From assembly GCF_000346465.2 (NCBI RefSeq), contig NC_034010.1:9853638-9917637 (forward strand): DNA of 64,000 bases. The letters are read 5' to 3'. This stretch comes from Prunus persica (taxonomy: Eukaryota; Streptophyta; Magnoliopsida; Rosales; Rosaceae). Position 1 is the stretch's first letter. Every line of letters starts with the position of its first letter. A model generated the notes under the pieces. The model was not told where the DNA came from, made no database searches, and saw only the letters and a list, made by a program, of their open reading frames with translations. The position numbers were made by a program, and so were the translations under genes. Shown piece by piece: positions 11,119 to 22,679 of the stretch.

Positions 11119-12715
11119 TGTTGAGGCCCAAAAAATCCACGGCTTGGCCCAAATGAATTCTCGGCCCAGTGCAATACCTTATTGAGAAAAAACCCGACTT
11201 GGAGCACACAAAAGTCCGTCATGCACGAGTCGACACAGTCCACGCGCCATGCCAAATAAATAATCCGTCATGCTAAGAATCGAGATTAAGATTATAAAAT
11301 GCATTATCTTTGCAAATCCATGCTAATTATCCCCGTCAAGCATAATAATTAAACGCATGCCAAGCGATATGCCATGTCAAGCAAGAAATCATTATTACAC
11401 ACCCAACTACGCTACAAGCCTAAGTGAGCCCAAGCCACTCGAATGCCTGGGGCTTGCTTGAGTGGGTTGTGGTATGGACGGTATTGAATCAACATGAGGC
11501 CCATTGATGGGCCGAGGAATGGAAAGTCTCGGGTTGCTTGGGAGCCTCGAGACTCAAGCTCATTTCTTAGGCCCAAACATGTGGGTGAGCACAAGAGAGA
11601 AAAATAGCCAAATAGCCCAAGCAAAATAGCCTATTGACACAACCAAAATAGCCCACTTGCTTAAGGAACCACTTTGGCCCATACAAAACTCCAAAATAAG
11701 CCACAAAAACCTCAGTCCTTTGCTGGAAAAAATAGAAGCCACGTAGAGAAGGTCTGCCAGATCATTGAACAGAGGTGCTGAAGGTTTCAGCACATGGGGG
11801 AGCAAGTTTCAAAGCCAAAATATTTAAGGAACCAAGGGGTATTAGCGTGTAAGATGCCAAAGAGTGGAACACCCTTCGAACCAGCATATATATATTCCAA
11901 CTCCTTTCCCCATCAGACTTGGCCATGGAAAAAAAGAGAAGAAAGCAATAAAAGAGATGGCTGGGAATGGAAGTCTCCCATTGAGACAGCTGTGGGGAAA
12001 GGGGGCCTTGAGCTTCAAAAAAACTCTGATATGTGCAAATAGGGAGAAGGGATTTCATCAAAATGGGAAAAGTCAAGGAAGGAGATGAGAAAGGAGGGGA
12101 AAAGCTTGGCCAAAATGGGTAGAAGCCATTAGGGTTTCTCGGGAATTGATGGTTCCCAGCAGTTATAAAATGAAGCCTCTCCTACCTAACAAATGGAACC
12201 CAGATTCAGAGAGCAAGCTTTCTCTCTAACTTGCAAAAATCCAGCAATCTCGTGCACTGTTCACCCTCTTCTCCCTTCTTCTCTTCTGGCAGACAGAGTA
12301 TCTGTCAAGCTTCCAGAAGAGCGTTATTCTTTATTTCTCTCTTCCTAGCTAAATCTCCTACAAATCTCTCCTTTCTCACCTTAACACTTCCCTTTTTCCC
12401 CCCTAAGAAAGCCTAAATTTCCCCTCAGTGCTAAACTCATGTTGATTTTGCTTCCATGTCACACGCTTCTCATGCCAAGCTCAAAAGTTTATCTGTAAGC
12501 ATGCAAAAATTACTTGTAAGTTGCCATTGTTTTGGCTGGTGAAGATAACCAAAATACTTCCTAAGGCTCTGCTGCCCTTTCGAAGCATTTTTGGGGCTTA
12601 ATTTTCGAACTCAGACAAAGGGGACAATTTCATCAGTCTGCCATTTACGAGCAGCCCAGCCCATTTACGGGCAGCCTAGCCCATTTACAGCTGCCGAAAG
12701 AAAAAGTCCCCCACA
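11119..12715 (+). mobile_element. Solo LTR (family B)
   Basis: 1,597 bp starting TGTTGAGGCCC and ending GTCCCCCACA, with a perfect 5-bp duplication GGTGG (11114-11118 and 12716-12720). A TATA-like TTATAAAATG lies near 12165. No internal domain. It is nested in the 10899-19114 element. Confidence 0.85.
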
Positions 12716-12907
12716 GGTGGAAGATCTCCATTTCTTGGTCCTTATCTCTTCGGGTCAGACCTTCGAGTGCCACTTCGTCCAAGTATGTCGCAAATTCGGC
12801 TTCTCACCAAGCTCGAAGATGGGTGGCAACCCGATTTCTCCACCATGATTTCCAACTTAGTCATCAAATCCACCATTGAGAGAGAGTTGCTGAAAGGGAT
12901 GGTTGGA

Positions 12908-13211
12908 TGTTGGAACTCAAAAATAACTGAAAGCTTGAAGCTATTGAACTAAAAAACTGGAAAATACTCATTCCTGAATGAAACAAGATTACAACTTAAA
13001 TGGAACTGATCTAGGCTGAACGTTAAACACTAACTGAACTTGTGCAGATTTTGTGGAACTAAATGAAAGCAATGGAACACTTCTAACTGTGGTGCACAAT
13101 CTCAACCAGGACTCCAAAAAACTAGGAATCCTACTTGACTTGGACTCTGAGTTACCAAGTCAACTTTATTTAATTAAAACTTAATTAAACATAACTAAAT
13201 AACTCTTAACA
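12908..13211 (-). repeat. Copia 3' LTR
   Basis: 304 bp. It keeps about 50 bp (around 13100-13150) that the 5' LTR has lost, and otherwise aligns with it throughout at clearly less than full identity, indicating an old insertion. Confidence 0.9.
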
Positions 13212-13229
13212 TTCTCCATTCAGCTGATT

Positions 13230-15589
13230 CTACTTAAAACAATTTAGGATTTGTTGACCACCCACATAGTCTTCTTCATCTGTAGTTTCTCCTTGATCAA
13301 TACTATGAAATGAGCAAACTCTAAGCATGTTCCTCAGCTTCTCTAACACAAGTTGCTTCAGTGGCTTTGTCATAATATCTGCAACATTTTCTCCACTCTT
13401 ACAATACTGCAATTCATTCTTTCCATTCTTGCACAGATCTCTCAGAAAATGAAAGCTAACATCAATATGTTTACTCCTCTCATGCATAACTGGATTCCTT
13501 GACAGCTTGATGGTTGACATGCTATCACAATAGATGATTGTTGGACCCTTTTGCTCATCACCAAGTACTTCTAACATCTTTCTAAGCCACACAACTTGAT
13601 AAGAGCTTAAAGCTACTGCCACAAATTCAGCTTCAGTTGTAGAAAGTGTCACTAACGTTGTTTCTTAGAGGACCACGATATTGCACCAGAATTTAGCATA
13701 AATACATGACCTGATGTGCTCTTACGATCATCTATATTACCTGCACAATCACTATCTGTATAACCAACAAAACCAACACCATCAGCCTTTTTATAAAACA
13801 CGGCATAATCAACTGTCCCCTTCACATATTTGAGCATTCTTCTAGCTGCATTAAAGTGCATCTCAGATGGGTTTTCCATGTATCGACTAATCAAACTCAC
13901 TATATACATGATATCAGGTCTCATGGAGGTTAAATACATGACACTACCAATTATTTGCTTAAAGAAAGTGTTGTCGACCTACACAACTTTAAACCATACT
14001 CAATTGATGTTCTAAGAATGTCCTGTGCATACTTCCTCTGATAAATAAATAAAATTACCATTAGTAGTTTGAATGACTTCAAATCCAAGCAAATAATGCA
14101 TTAATCCCATATCAGTCATTCAAACTTCTCCATCACTGACTTCTTAAACTCAGCAAACATCTTAATATCATTACTAGTGAATATCAAGTCATCAAGATAC
14201 AAACAGACAATGAGCAATTTACCTCCTTTTTCTATCTTAACGTAAAAAGTGTGCTCTAAGGGACATTTGTAAAATCCTAGCTTAGCAAAATGAGCATCTA
14301 TGTGACTGTACCAAGCTATTGGTGCTTGTTTTAGTCCATGGAGTGCTTTCTTCAATCAGTACACCTTCTTCTTCCTTCCCTTTCTTCTCATAACTAGGTG
14401 GCTGGTTACTGTACACTTCCTCTTGCAAAACACCATGCAAGAAGGCTAACTTCACATCTAACTGAATGATTGACCATGAATTTTGTGTTGCTAATGAAAT
14501 CACCAACCTGATTGTATCTTGCCTTGCAACTGGTGCAAACACTTCCTTGTAATCAATGCCATGCTTCTGCTTATAACTCTTTGCCACCAAACGAGCTTTA
14601 TGCTTATCGATGTCTCCTTTTTCATTCATCTTTGTCCTGAAAACCCATTTAACACCAATGGTTTTTTGTCCTTTAGGCAAGTCAGTTAGCTCCCAAGTGT
14701 GATTCTTCTCAATGGACTTTATTTCATTGTCCGTTACTTTCCTCCATTTCTTTTCTTTAATAGCCTCATCATATGTAATTGGATCACTATCTACAAACAA
14801 TGCAAAATGAGCATTACCATCATCAGAACTTGAATTACTTACATCATAATCCATCATCCATGCTGGCCTTTTTCTCGTATTTTCATCCCTCAAATTATAA
14901 CCACTTTCTTCTTCTAATTGTTGACGAGGTTGAGCCACATGTTGGAGTGATTGTTGATCTTGAATTTCAGGAACTTCCTCTATGTCACAATCTGAGAAAT
15001 ACAACCACATGGTTTCTTCTTCAAACACCACGGCTTTGCTTATTACAACCTTCTTTGTCACCAGATTGAATAACTTGTAAGCCTTTGAAGTTTCACTTAC
15101 ACCGAGAAATACACACTTCCCACTTTTGTCATTGAGTTTCTTTCTTCTTTGATCACGTACATGTGCATATGCGATGCACCTAAACATCTTGAAATGATCA
15201 ACTGAAAGCTTCTTCCCATTCCATGCTTCTTGTGGTGTCATGTTCTACACTACAATCGTTGGACTTCGGTTTAAAATGTGAATTGACCACAACACTGCTT
15301 CCGGCTAGAATTGTTTTGGAACCCCTCTTGTAGCTATCAAACTTCAAACCATGTTGAGAATGGTTTTATTCTTCCTTTCACACACACCATTTTGTTGTGG
15401 TGTGTATGAAGCAATCAAATGTCTTCGTATGTTATTTACTTCACAATATGATTCAAACTCATTAGAACAAAACTCTCCTCCTCTGTTAGTTCTAAGAGTT
15501 TTAATCTTCTTCGCAGTTTCGTTTGCAACAAGAGCCTTCAAACTCTTGAATGCATGGAAGGCTTTTGATTTTTCCTGCAAGAAATACAC
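13230..15589 (-). pseudogene. Copia pol remains: integrase, reverse transcriptase, RNase H
   Basis: Read from high to low coordinate. The integrase core lies at 15589-15344 (RTNRGGEFCSNEF, then YTPQQNGVCERKN). Its C-terminal part begins at 15241 (TPQEAWNGKK) and runs into the reverse transcriptase (WVFRTKMNEKGDIDKHKARL, QLDVKLAFLHG). The reverse transcriptase continues in another frame at 14355-14116 with KALHGLKQAP and the catalytic block YLDDL. RNase H spans 13939-13230 (GYTDSDCAGNIDDRKSTSG, then LSTTEAEFVA and ADIMTKPL). A normal copia pol is one open frame. Here it is broken into at least five pieces by frame shifts and stops, so it cannot make a working polyprotein. The order integrase before reverse transcriptase fixes the superfamily as copia. 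Confidence 0.93.
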
Positions 15590-15957
15590 CCATGTCTTTC
15601 TACTAAAATCATCAATAAAAGATATAAAGTATTTCTTATTACCATTTGATGTTTCTCAATAACACATTTTTCGCAGGTTTATGATGGAAGAGAGATTGTT
15701 GGGAGACGTGTAACCATTTGCCTCTAACAAAGGTCTTTAAGCCATTAAAATTTAAATGGCCATACCTATAATGTCATTTCCACGATGAGTCATCTTCCTT
15801 AGCAAACAAGCAATTTTGCATTGTCTTGATCTTCAAGGGAAATAATCTGTTCGAGGACATTTTAAGCATGGCAACGGAACCTCTCCTTGGATCATGCACT
15901 TCATATTCTCCTTTGAAGATTGTGATTCTATAGCCTTTGTCTTGTAACTAACCAGCA

Positions 15958-16212
15958 CTAAAGAGATTTTTTTTTCAAATCATGAATATAAAAAACATAT
16001 GAGATGATTTCAATGAAGTCATTTTTAGTCCTGATTTGAATGTCTCCCTTTCCCATGACATGTACGGTTGATTTGTCCCCAAAGCTCACAATTGAATGAA
16101 AACTTTCATCAAGATTTACAAAAGAGGACTTGCATCTACTCATGTGATTACTACAACTTGTGTCTATGTACCAAGTTTCTTGATTAAGCTCCTCCAATGC
16201 TTGGAAGGCCAT
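15958..16212 (-). pseudogene. Copia protease fragment
   Basis: The frame contains WYIDTSCSNHM, matching the copia aspartic-protease active site, which is normally D-[ST]-G followed by CSNHM. Here the Gly position is Ser (AGT at 16156-16158), a G-to-A type change expected to kill the enzyme. Other family features follow, including VMGKGDIQI. It lies between the gag zinc knuckle and the integrase, as expected. Confidence 0.85.
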
Positions 16213-16227
16213 TAAAAGTGTCTCTTC

Positions 16228-16828
16228 CTACTTTTTCTTCTCGGCAAGATTGGATTTTTCTCCTTTCTCCTTTGGCTGCTTCGTGTAGCATTCATTCTTG
16301 TAATGACCAAGGTTGCCACATCTGTAGCATTCAATCTTAGACGTGTCATACTGCCCCCTTCCTTTTCCTAGAGAGTCATTATCTCTCTTGGAGGAATGAG
16401 ACGGATTGCTACCATCTCTATTTCCACGACCTCTTCCACCTCCTTCTCTACCTCTTCCTCTATTGCTTGAGGATTCAGCATGGGTATAGGTTTTGAGAGC
16501 TGTTTGCTCCTCCACCTCATTGGCACGATTGAGCTTTTGTTCATGAACTAACCAAGAACTCTGAAGTTCATCAATGGACATACATTCAACATCCTTGGAC
16601 TCTTCAATTGAGTAGACAATATAATTCATTGAACTTTTTATCTGCCAACACCTTGACTTGTGCATCAATGAGTGTTTCTCCTTCTGCTAGTTCACTCATC
16701 CCATTCTCTACAAGATCCCAGTATTCCTTGGACCTCAAGAAGTTTTCCATCAACATGCTCCAATGGTCATAATGACCATCGAAGCGAGGGATTGCTGGTT
16801 GCACGAAACCATTGCCTTCAGACACCAT
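16228..16828 (-). pseudogene. Copia gag with CCHC zinc knuckle, internally deleted
   Basis: The N-terminal part (from 16828) has PAIPRFDGHYDHWSMLMEN, the usual start of copia gag. A second frame (from 16668) continues with SIDELQSSWLVHEQKL, a basic Gly/Arg-rich stretch, and the nucleic-acid-binding knuckle CYRCGNLGHYKNEC. The middle of gag (the UBN2-type domain, normally well over 100 residues) is missing at the junction, so this copy could not package its own RNA. Confidence 0.88.
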
Positions 16829-16891
16829 TTGATCTTGTTGTTGTAAGAGTAAGACTGATGCTTTGTGTTTTGATTAGGCCCCAGTAAAGGA

Positions 16892-16903
16892 GCTCTAATA
16901 CCA
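16892..16903 (-). other. Copia primer-binding site (initiator Met tRNA type)
   Basis: On the minus strand TGGTATTAGAGC lies two bases inside the 5' LTR. The canonical plant copia site complementary to initiator tRNA-Met is TGGTATCAGAGC, so one C-to-T change is present. It fixes the element's direction. Confidence 0.9.
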
Positions 16904-16905
16904 AA

Positions 16906-17155
16906 TGTTGGAACTCAAAAAAATATGAAAGCTTGAAGCTATTGAACTTAAAAACTAAAAATACTCATTACTGAATGAAACATGATTACAACTTAAATAG
17001 AATTGATCTAGGCTACACGTTAACTAACTCAACTTGTGCAGATTTTGTGGAACTAAACGAAAGCAATGGAACACTTCTAATTGTGGTGTACGACCTTACC
17101 AAGTCAGCTTTATTTAATTAAAACTTAATTAAACATAACTAAATAACTCTTAACA
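16906..17155 (-). repeat. Copia 5' LTR
   Basis: 250 bp, the partner of 12908-13211, with a deletion of about 50 bp in its middle. Confidence 0.9.
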
Positions 17156-17234
17156 GAGAGGCCGCTAATTATGTTCACTTAAGCAGCGACCGAGTTGGGC
17201 TACCAAGTTGACCATTTCTACTCGAGCTCGTTAG

Positions 17235-18789
17235 TGTTTGGGCCCAAATTCGGCACGCCCAAGACCAGAAGGCAGGCCCATGATAAAATTGTCTGCCCAG
17301 CCCAGAGACTTGAGAAAAACAAAAAAATAAAATCCAAACAGTTTGGGCTTCACACCAAGAACGTTGGAAATAAAGCCTCAGCCCAAAGAAAGCCCAGATG
17401 TGGAAACTTTCGAAATGGACTTCAAAGATCAGCCCGTAATTTTCGATATATTCAAAACCAAGGGATCAAAGACACACCCACGTGATTGCCTCAGCTTTGG
17501 AAAAGTCAGCAATTTCAACTAAAATTTAAAAATGTGAGAGGGACGTCTCTGAAACACTGCCAATTGAAGATCAAAAACCCATCTGTGTTCAAGATTTTGC
17601 TCCAAATCAATACACCATCTCCCAAGAAATTCACGGATCACGCTTTCTAAATTAGAACGGGAAACAGGGAACCACTTAGAAAATACAAAAGAAAAAGAGC
17701 CAAAACTGCCATAAAAAGCCCACACAGACGGTGGCGTTGGTTGAATTAGAAAGCTGCCACCCAGAAAACCAGGGAAGGGACTGTTTTTAGGAGGTGACTG
17801 CTCAGAACCTATCTAAAAAACCCTTCTTACTTTACATTATAAGAGATTTTTTGCCGCCCATTGTTTAAAAGATTAAAAATGACCTCCTTAGGAGGATCTC
17901 TTATAAAAGCGAAATAAGGCAAAGAAACGAAAGACACTCAATTCATCAATCAATCAAAAAAAATAAATAAGAAAAAGTTCACTTGGATCCCAAGAGAAAA
18001 AACAGCTTTAGATCAGAATCCCAAAGTTCAGACTTAGAAGATAAGTCTTCTGAAAACGAGATCCTTCTCGTTACAAATTTGGTTCAGCAAAAGCCAAGAC
18101 AAACATAGTTTGAGTTTTCACCAATATGAAAACCTCAACAAATTTTACAGCATAGTTCCAGCTTGCTAAATCCTCGAGAATAGCCACTTATGTCCCTTCA
18201 AACTGAAGAATTCCTGCAGTTCTGCCCGCTCAAAAGTCTCCCAAGGCTTGAAGTAGATTGAAGCTCTGCCAAAATTGAACTTTGGTATCGATTTACAGCT
18301 GAAGCCAAGCAGCCAAAGTTGTTGACAGCACAGTCCAGCACAGACATACCCAATCCAGCCCGGATCAGAAGTTTCTACCTAGGCAGAAATGGGATTCCAG
18401 CCATCTTCTTGTCTTTCTAGGGTTGATTTCTCCCTTCTTAATTGTGTAAAAGGCAGTTCTGCCTGAAACAGTATTTTATTATTATCTATTCTGGCCAGAA
18501 CAACCATTTGATACTGAGATAGATTATGAAAGTCCTCACCAGTCTGAGGCAAGAAAAGAACTTACTTGGGAGATATTCCTCACCCAAATTCACAATCCTT
18601 TGTTTTAGAAGTCAGTAACTTGAGGCGCAAGTTATCCAATCTAAAAATAAGTCTGCTAGAATTTACATTGCTAGCAGTGGCACGTTCGCACACCAAAGAA
18701 AGCTGACTTGTCGACCAACAAGTGGTCTCCAAGCCAGTGGGGAACTTCGCCCTTCCACCTCAGGAGTAAAACACGAAAACGGGTGAACA
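17235..18789 (+). mobile_element. Solo LTR (family C)
   Basis: 1,555 bp starting TGTTTGGGCCC and ending GGGTGAACA, with a perfect 5-bp duplication GTTAG (17230-17234 and 18790-18794). A TATA-like CTTATAAAAG lies near 17902. No internal region. It loosely resembles family B at 11119 in its GCCCA-rich start but differs over most of its length. Confidence 0.82.
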
Positions 18790-19479
18790 GTTAGAAGATT
18801 CGGTCGTCATCCCCTCAGAGAGTCCACCTACTTCTCTCCCCTTCGCGACTCCACCGTCATATTACTCCTCGTCTCCAACACCTGAAATCATCACCGAGGA
18901 TGAAATTCGAAACCCTGAATCACAATGTAAGTTTGAGCGAGGGTGAAGAAGACATTGGTACCATACACATATGCTCGTGTATTTTTTGAGGTTTTTTTGG
19001 CAAATAAAAAGGTTAACAGAGTTAACTCTCTGTTAAATTAGTTGACATATGTCAACAAACTAGGGGAGGGACATAGGGGGACATTCAATTTGGGGACAGC
19101 GAATCCGCTTCCCCATGTGACAGGCCTTGTCACTTGGTGAATTATAACTTAAAAGTCCAAATGAATTACAGTCAACCCTAATATATTGAAGGTACCCCTT
19201 AAAACTTGCTTCTTTTTTACCCCTATTTCAATATAATAATTAAAAAGCAGAAAATAGAAAAGGAAAAAAAAACAGCCAGCCGCCACCATCCCCCATGGAC
19301 CACCATTGTCCGCTGGCAACTCCTCTTCCTTCTCTAACCGCCCACCAATTAGGTCTCAATCTATCCTCAATCTTACATCATAGTTATGAACAAGAATGTA
19401 GTTACATATTTAAATTACCCATAATGATACGTGCATTGGCTGACCCAGGAATGTTTTAGCCACTACAAGAAAAAAGGTC

Positions 19480-19670
19480 AGTAGTGACCAATTTCCTTGT
19501 GACCACATTAATAATGGTCACAAGTACAGTGAATTTAATGACCAATAATACTACATGGTCAGTAAATTGATTAAGACATATTTTAATTTTTTAATCACTA
19601 TATTTTCTGACCAGTATTTAAATTAATCACTAAAAACAACTCAAAAAATAAAGCTAGTGACCAATACATA
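19480..19670. repeat. AGTGACCA subterminal repeats, left end of the 13.6 kb CACTA
   Basis: Several copies of GTGACCA and TGGTCA in both orientations. They match the cluster at 32710-33080 on the other end, which also carries TTAGTGACCA and GGTCACTAAT. Confidence 0.75.
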
Positions 19671-19923
19671 CGCCAAGCTAGCCTTACTTATGTTATTTAA
19701 TACATAATTCTGTGGTGCCTCAGTTGTACCGGTACAACCAATCATCTAAGGGTTCATATTTCATTTTAAAAATTAAGGGTTGAGATTGAATGACCTGATG
19801 ACTTGTTCACTCCTTTCTTATTAAAGAGCACGTGAAATACACGTGACTGAGAAAACAAACGAAAAAGCTTTGACGAACGCGAGGAAGACGTCGCGTGCAC
19901 TAGGAGCTGCTTCATCTTTGCAA

Positions 19924-19925
<2 letters not shown>

Positions 19926-19961
<36 letters not shown>
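19926..19961. repeat. (CT)n microsatellite, about 18 units
   Basis: Clean dinucleotide run; the short reading frames across it are artefacts. Confidence 0.95.
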
Positions 19962-19966
<5 letters not shown>

Positions 19967-20793
19967 CAATCCTCATCTTTGTCCCCAAGTCGGAATCTGA
20001 GCATCTCCTCTCTGCCGACGCCGCGATGCAAGAACCATCAGAGAGGAGACATAGTGGGGTGATTCAGTCGAGTTCGACGGGGGTGGTGTGAAAGGCCTTT
20101 ATTTGGGTGGAAATTCAACGACTTAGTATTGAATCTGGAGTGAGGATGTCTGTGTTGCAGAGCCTTTGATGGGAGAAAAAATTCAACGCCTTGGACTGAA
20201 TCTTGGTGATTTTTTTCCCTCTTTTAATAATTTTTAATATTTTAATATTTTCTCTTAATTTCATCACAGCATTAGACCCACTGTGATCCTTTCTCCATCA
20301 AACCCATGTAATTTTGGTTTTATGGAGGATTTATTTTCTTCCATGTATGAGGTTATGGATTTGTGCTTCAAAATAAGGTATGAAATTTGGAACAATCAGG
20401 TTGTTGATTTTCTTTAAAGTCTTGGATTCTTGAATTTTCTTCCTACTTTTTTTTTTTGTTTCAATTTTTGAGATTTGTTTTATTACTCAAGGACTCTGGT
20501 CATGATGAATCCAATTGGAGTTTTCGGGCTTGTTAGTGGAGAACTGAGGTTGGCATCAAAAGAGAAAGATGAGTTCTTTAACTGAGAAACCTCATAACTG
20601 GTTTTGGTTTTGGCTATATTATTTCTTATGTGCAATTGCATATAGTTTTTGTGCAATTGCATACAGTTTATGCAATTTTTGTTCCCCTGTATGCAATTAG
20701 TGATAGTGTGATGTTTAAAGAAACGTTTGACTTGAATGCTATGTCATTGAGTTATTTACCCATTAACAATCTAGTAAATTGAGGTTTTGTTCG

Positions 20794-20900
20794 TTGAGTA
20801 TGTTGCGTTCATTTGATAAATTTAAATGTTGGTATGTTCGGTAAGAAAAAATAAGAGTTCACGAGAAAGAAGAAGACATGATTTTTTATTTTTTTATTTT
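20794..20900 (+). repeat. Left copy of a ~107-bp direct repeat
   Basis: Starts TTGAGTATGTTGCGTTCATT and runs to a T-rich tail. A close copy lies at 26113-26220. The two flank the minisatellite region. Confidence 0.8.
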
Positions 20901-21550
20901 TAGATGAAGTGTCTTGGGTTGCCATTACCATTTCAAAGACTGTATTGCTAAATCTGTAAGTGTATGGTTTAAATGTGATGTTCATGATTGATATTGATTG
21001 TTGTGATTGCCGTAACTGCTATATTTTGGTTGCTCTGGCTAAGGATTCAGGAAAAGAGCAGTTAAGACAAGTGCATTTTTGTTACACTGAAATATGTGTT
21101 TTGAGATACGATCACAGTGTTTGAATAATCTCTCTCTACCTCCCTCTCATTTGCAGAAAGGGGTATGCTCACTTGGACTTTTCATGCATACTTGGTGAGA
21201 TTCTTACCTTCTTCTGAGAACCTAATATTTAGGGGCTAACATTTGTGTACTCTACAAGTTATAAATTGAGCTAAACGTATTACAAAATATTTTAGGTGAA
21301 GTGTTTTCTTTGTTTATGTTTCTTTTTTGAGATCTTATTTCTTATTTATGTGACATGTAGTCTTGATTAGAGAAAATAGGTGATATCACATATAATTTTC
21401 TATAGCTTTTAGGTAGTAGCAGATTATCCGTATTGTCATGCAAATGAACACACACAAAAAAGAGGCCCTCTAGCCAAAAAGAGGAAATTTGGTGATCTTT
21501 GCATACGTTATAAGAGTGTGAGCCAATGAGCCTTCTAGTAAAAACGAAAG

Positions 21551-21890
21551 AAGTTAAAAACCAAAAGAAGGGCGGAATACAATTGCATATTGTAAACTAA
21601 GAATTGCAAACAGATGTTACGAACTTGCATACATATATATGCAATTGCATATTGTAAAATGAGAATTGCACATAAATGCTACGAGATTGCATACAAGTAT
21701 ATGAACAAAAAAAGTTAAAAACCAAAAGAAGGGCGGAATGCAATTGCATATTGTAAACTAATAATTGCAAACAGACGTTACGAAATTGCGTGTATATATA
21801 TATGCAATTGCATATTGTAAAATGAGATTGCACATAGATGCTACGAGATTGCATACAGGCATATGCATATGGATACTGTAAATTGAGAAT
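21551..21890 (+). repeat. Two-copy tandem repeat of about 162 bp with GCAATTGCAT motifs
   Basis: The block beginning GTTAAAAACCAAAAGAAGGG occurs at about 21551 and 21713. Each copy contains the palindromic motif TGCAATTGCA several times. The same motif recurs near 20635-20690, 23440 and 27760, so it is scattered across the interior of this element. Confidence 0.8.
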
Positions 21891-22679
21891 TGCACACATG
21901 CTATCAAATATGCGATATATGCCCACAAAAACCATTAACATGGTTAAATTGTTGATTTAGTCCTTGAACTTGTATCCAATTTTCAATTTATCGCATGACA
22001 TTTTTTTTATAATATTACGGATATGCATTTTCTTTATCGCCAATGTCTCCCCTGCCGTTTAATTCCCTAACATTTCGTCCAATCTGTCATTAAATATGAG
22101 GGCACATTGATCATTTCATACGTTAAACATAATTGAATTATGTAAAATAAAATAAAATAAAATGATATTAAATATATGCCTTTAAGCCAAACATGTGATA
22201 TTGCGTTCTTTTTTGGATATTTCACCATCATTTATGGACAAAATTGTTGTTTTCATCTATGTTATTTAGTCTACAATCATAACAGCACAACAATCCTTGG
22301 AATATGATTCGTATGTGGGCTAAGCAATGAGATTGGATATAAGAAGACTTCTCATATTTCCACTTCACTTCGTGGTCATATATTATCAATTGGGCATTGA
22401 TCATAATTGAAAAAGTCCAATTTTCTTTTTCGTCAATTCAATGTGACTCAATCAATCAACCATTAAGTAATAATTTTTGTTGAAAGCTTTTAAATTTATA
22501 TTTTTACCAACAATCATATGTTTGATTTTATTGAATTTTTTTTAATTAACAATATAGGAATAATTGGAGATAATCAACAAAGTTCAATTTTATTCTCAAT
22601 ACTTCATTGGGTTTAATTAGTAGTAAATCATGAAAGTTATATTCAGTTATTTATGCCCAACAAACCTACCTAAAGAACG

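Larger units (their letters stand above)
12908..17155 (-). mobile_element. Ty1/copia LTR retrotransposon, full length but decayed
   Basis: Both LTRs share TGTTGGAACTC and TAACTCTTAACA ends. The LTR at 16906-17155 is the 5' LTR of this minus-strand element and 12908-13211 is the 3' LTR. A primer-binding site follows the 5' LTR. Gag, protease, integrase, reverse transcriptase and RNase H remains occur in the copia order on the minus strand. The flanks TTGGA (left) and GAGAG (right) do not match, so no target duplication is visible. Confidence 0.93.
10899..19114. mobile_element. 8.2 kb terminal-inverted-repeat element (Mutator-like?) hosting nested insertions
   Basis: The left end reads GGGGAGCGGATCCGCTGTCC and the right end, on the minus strand, GGGGAAGCGGATTCGCTGTC. 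Similarity continues for about 150 bp through a shared TAGTTTGTTGACA block. ATGTGA lies directly outside both ends (10893-10898 and 19115-19120), a likely target duplication. With the two solo LTRs and the copia removed, only about 0.8 kb of original element remains between the terminal repeats, with no recognisable transposase. Long TIRs suggest a Mutator-like element, but a 6-bp duplication is shorter than the usual 8-11 bp, so the superfamily is uncertain. Confidence 0.68.
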
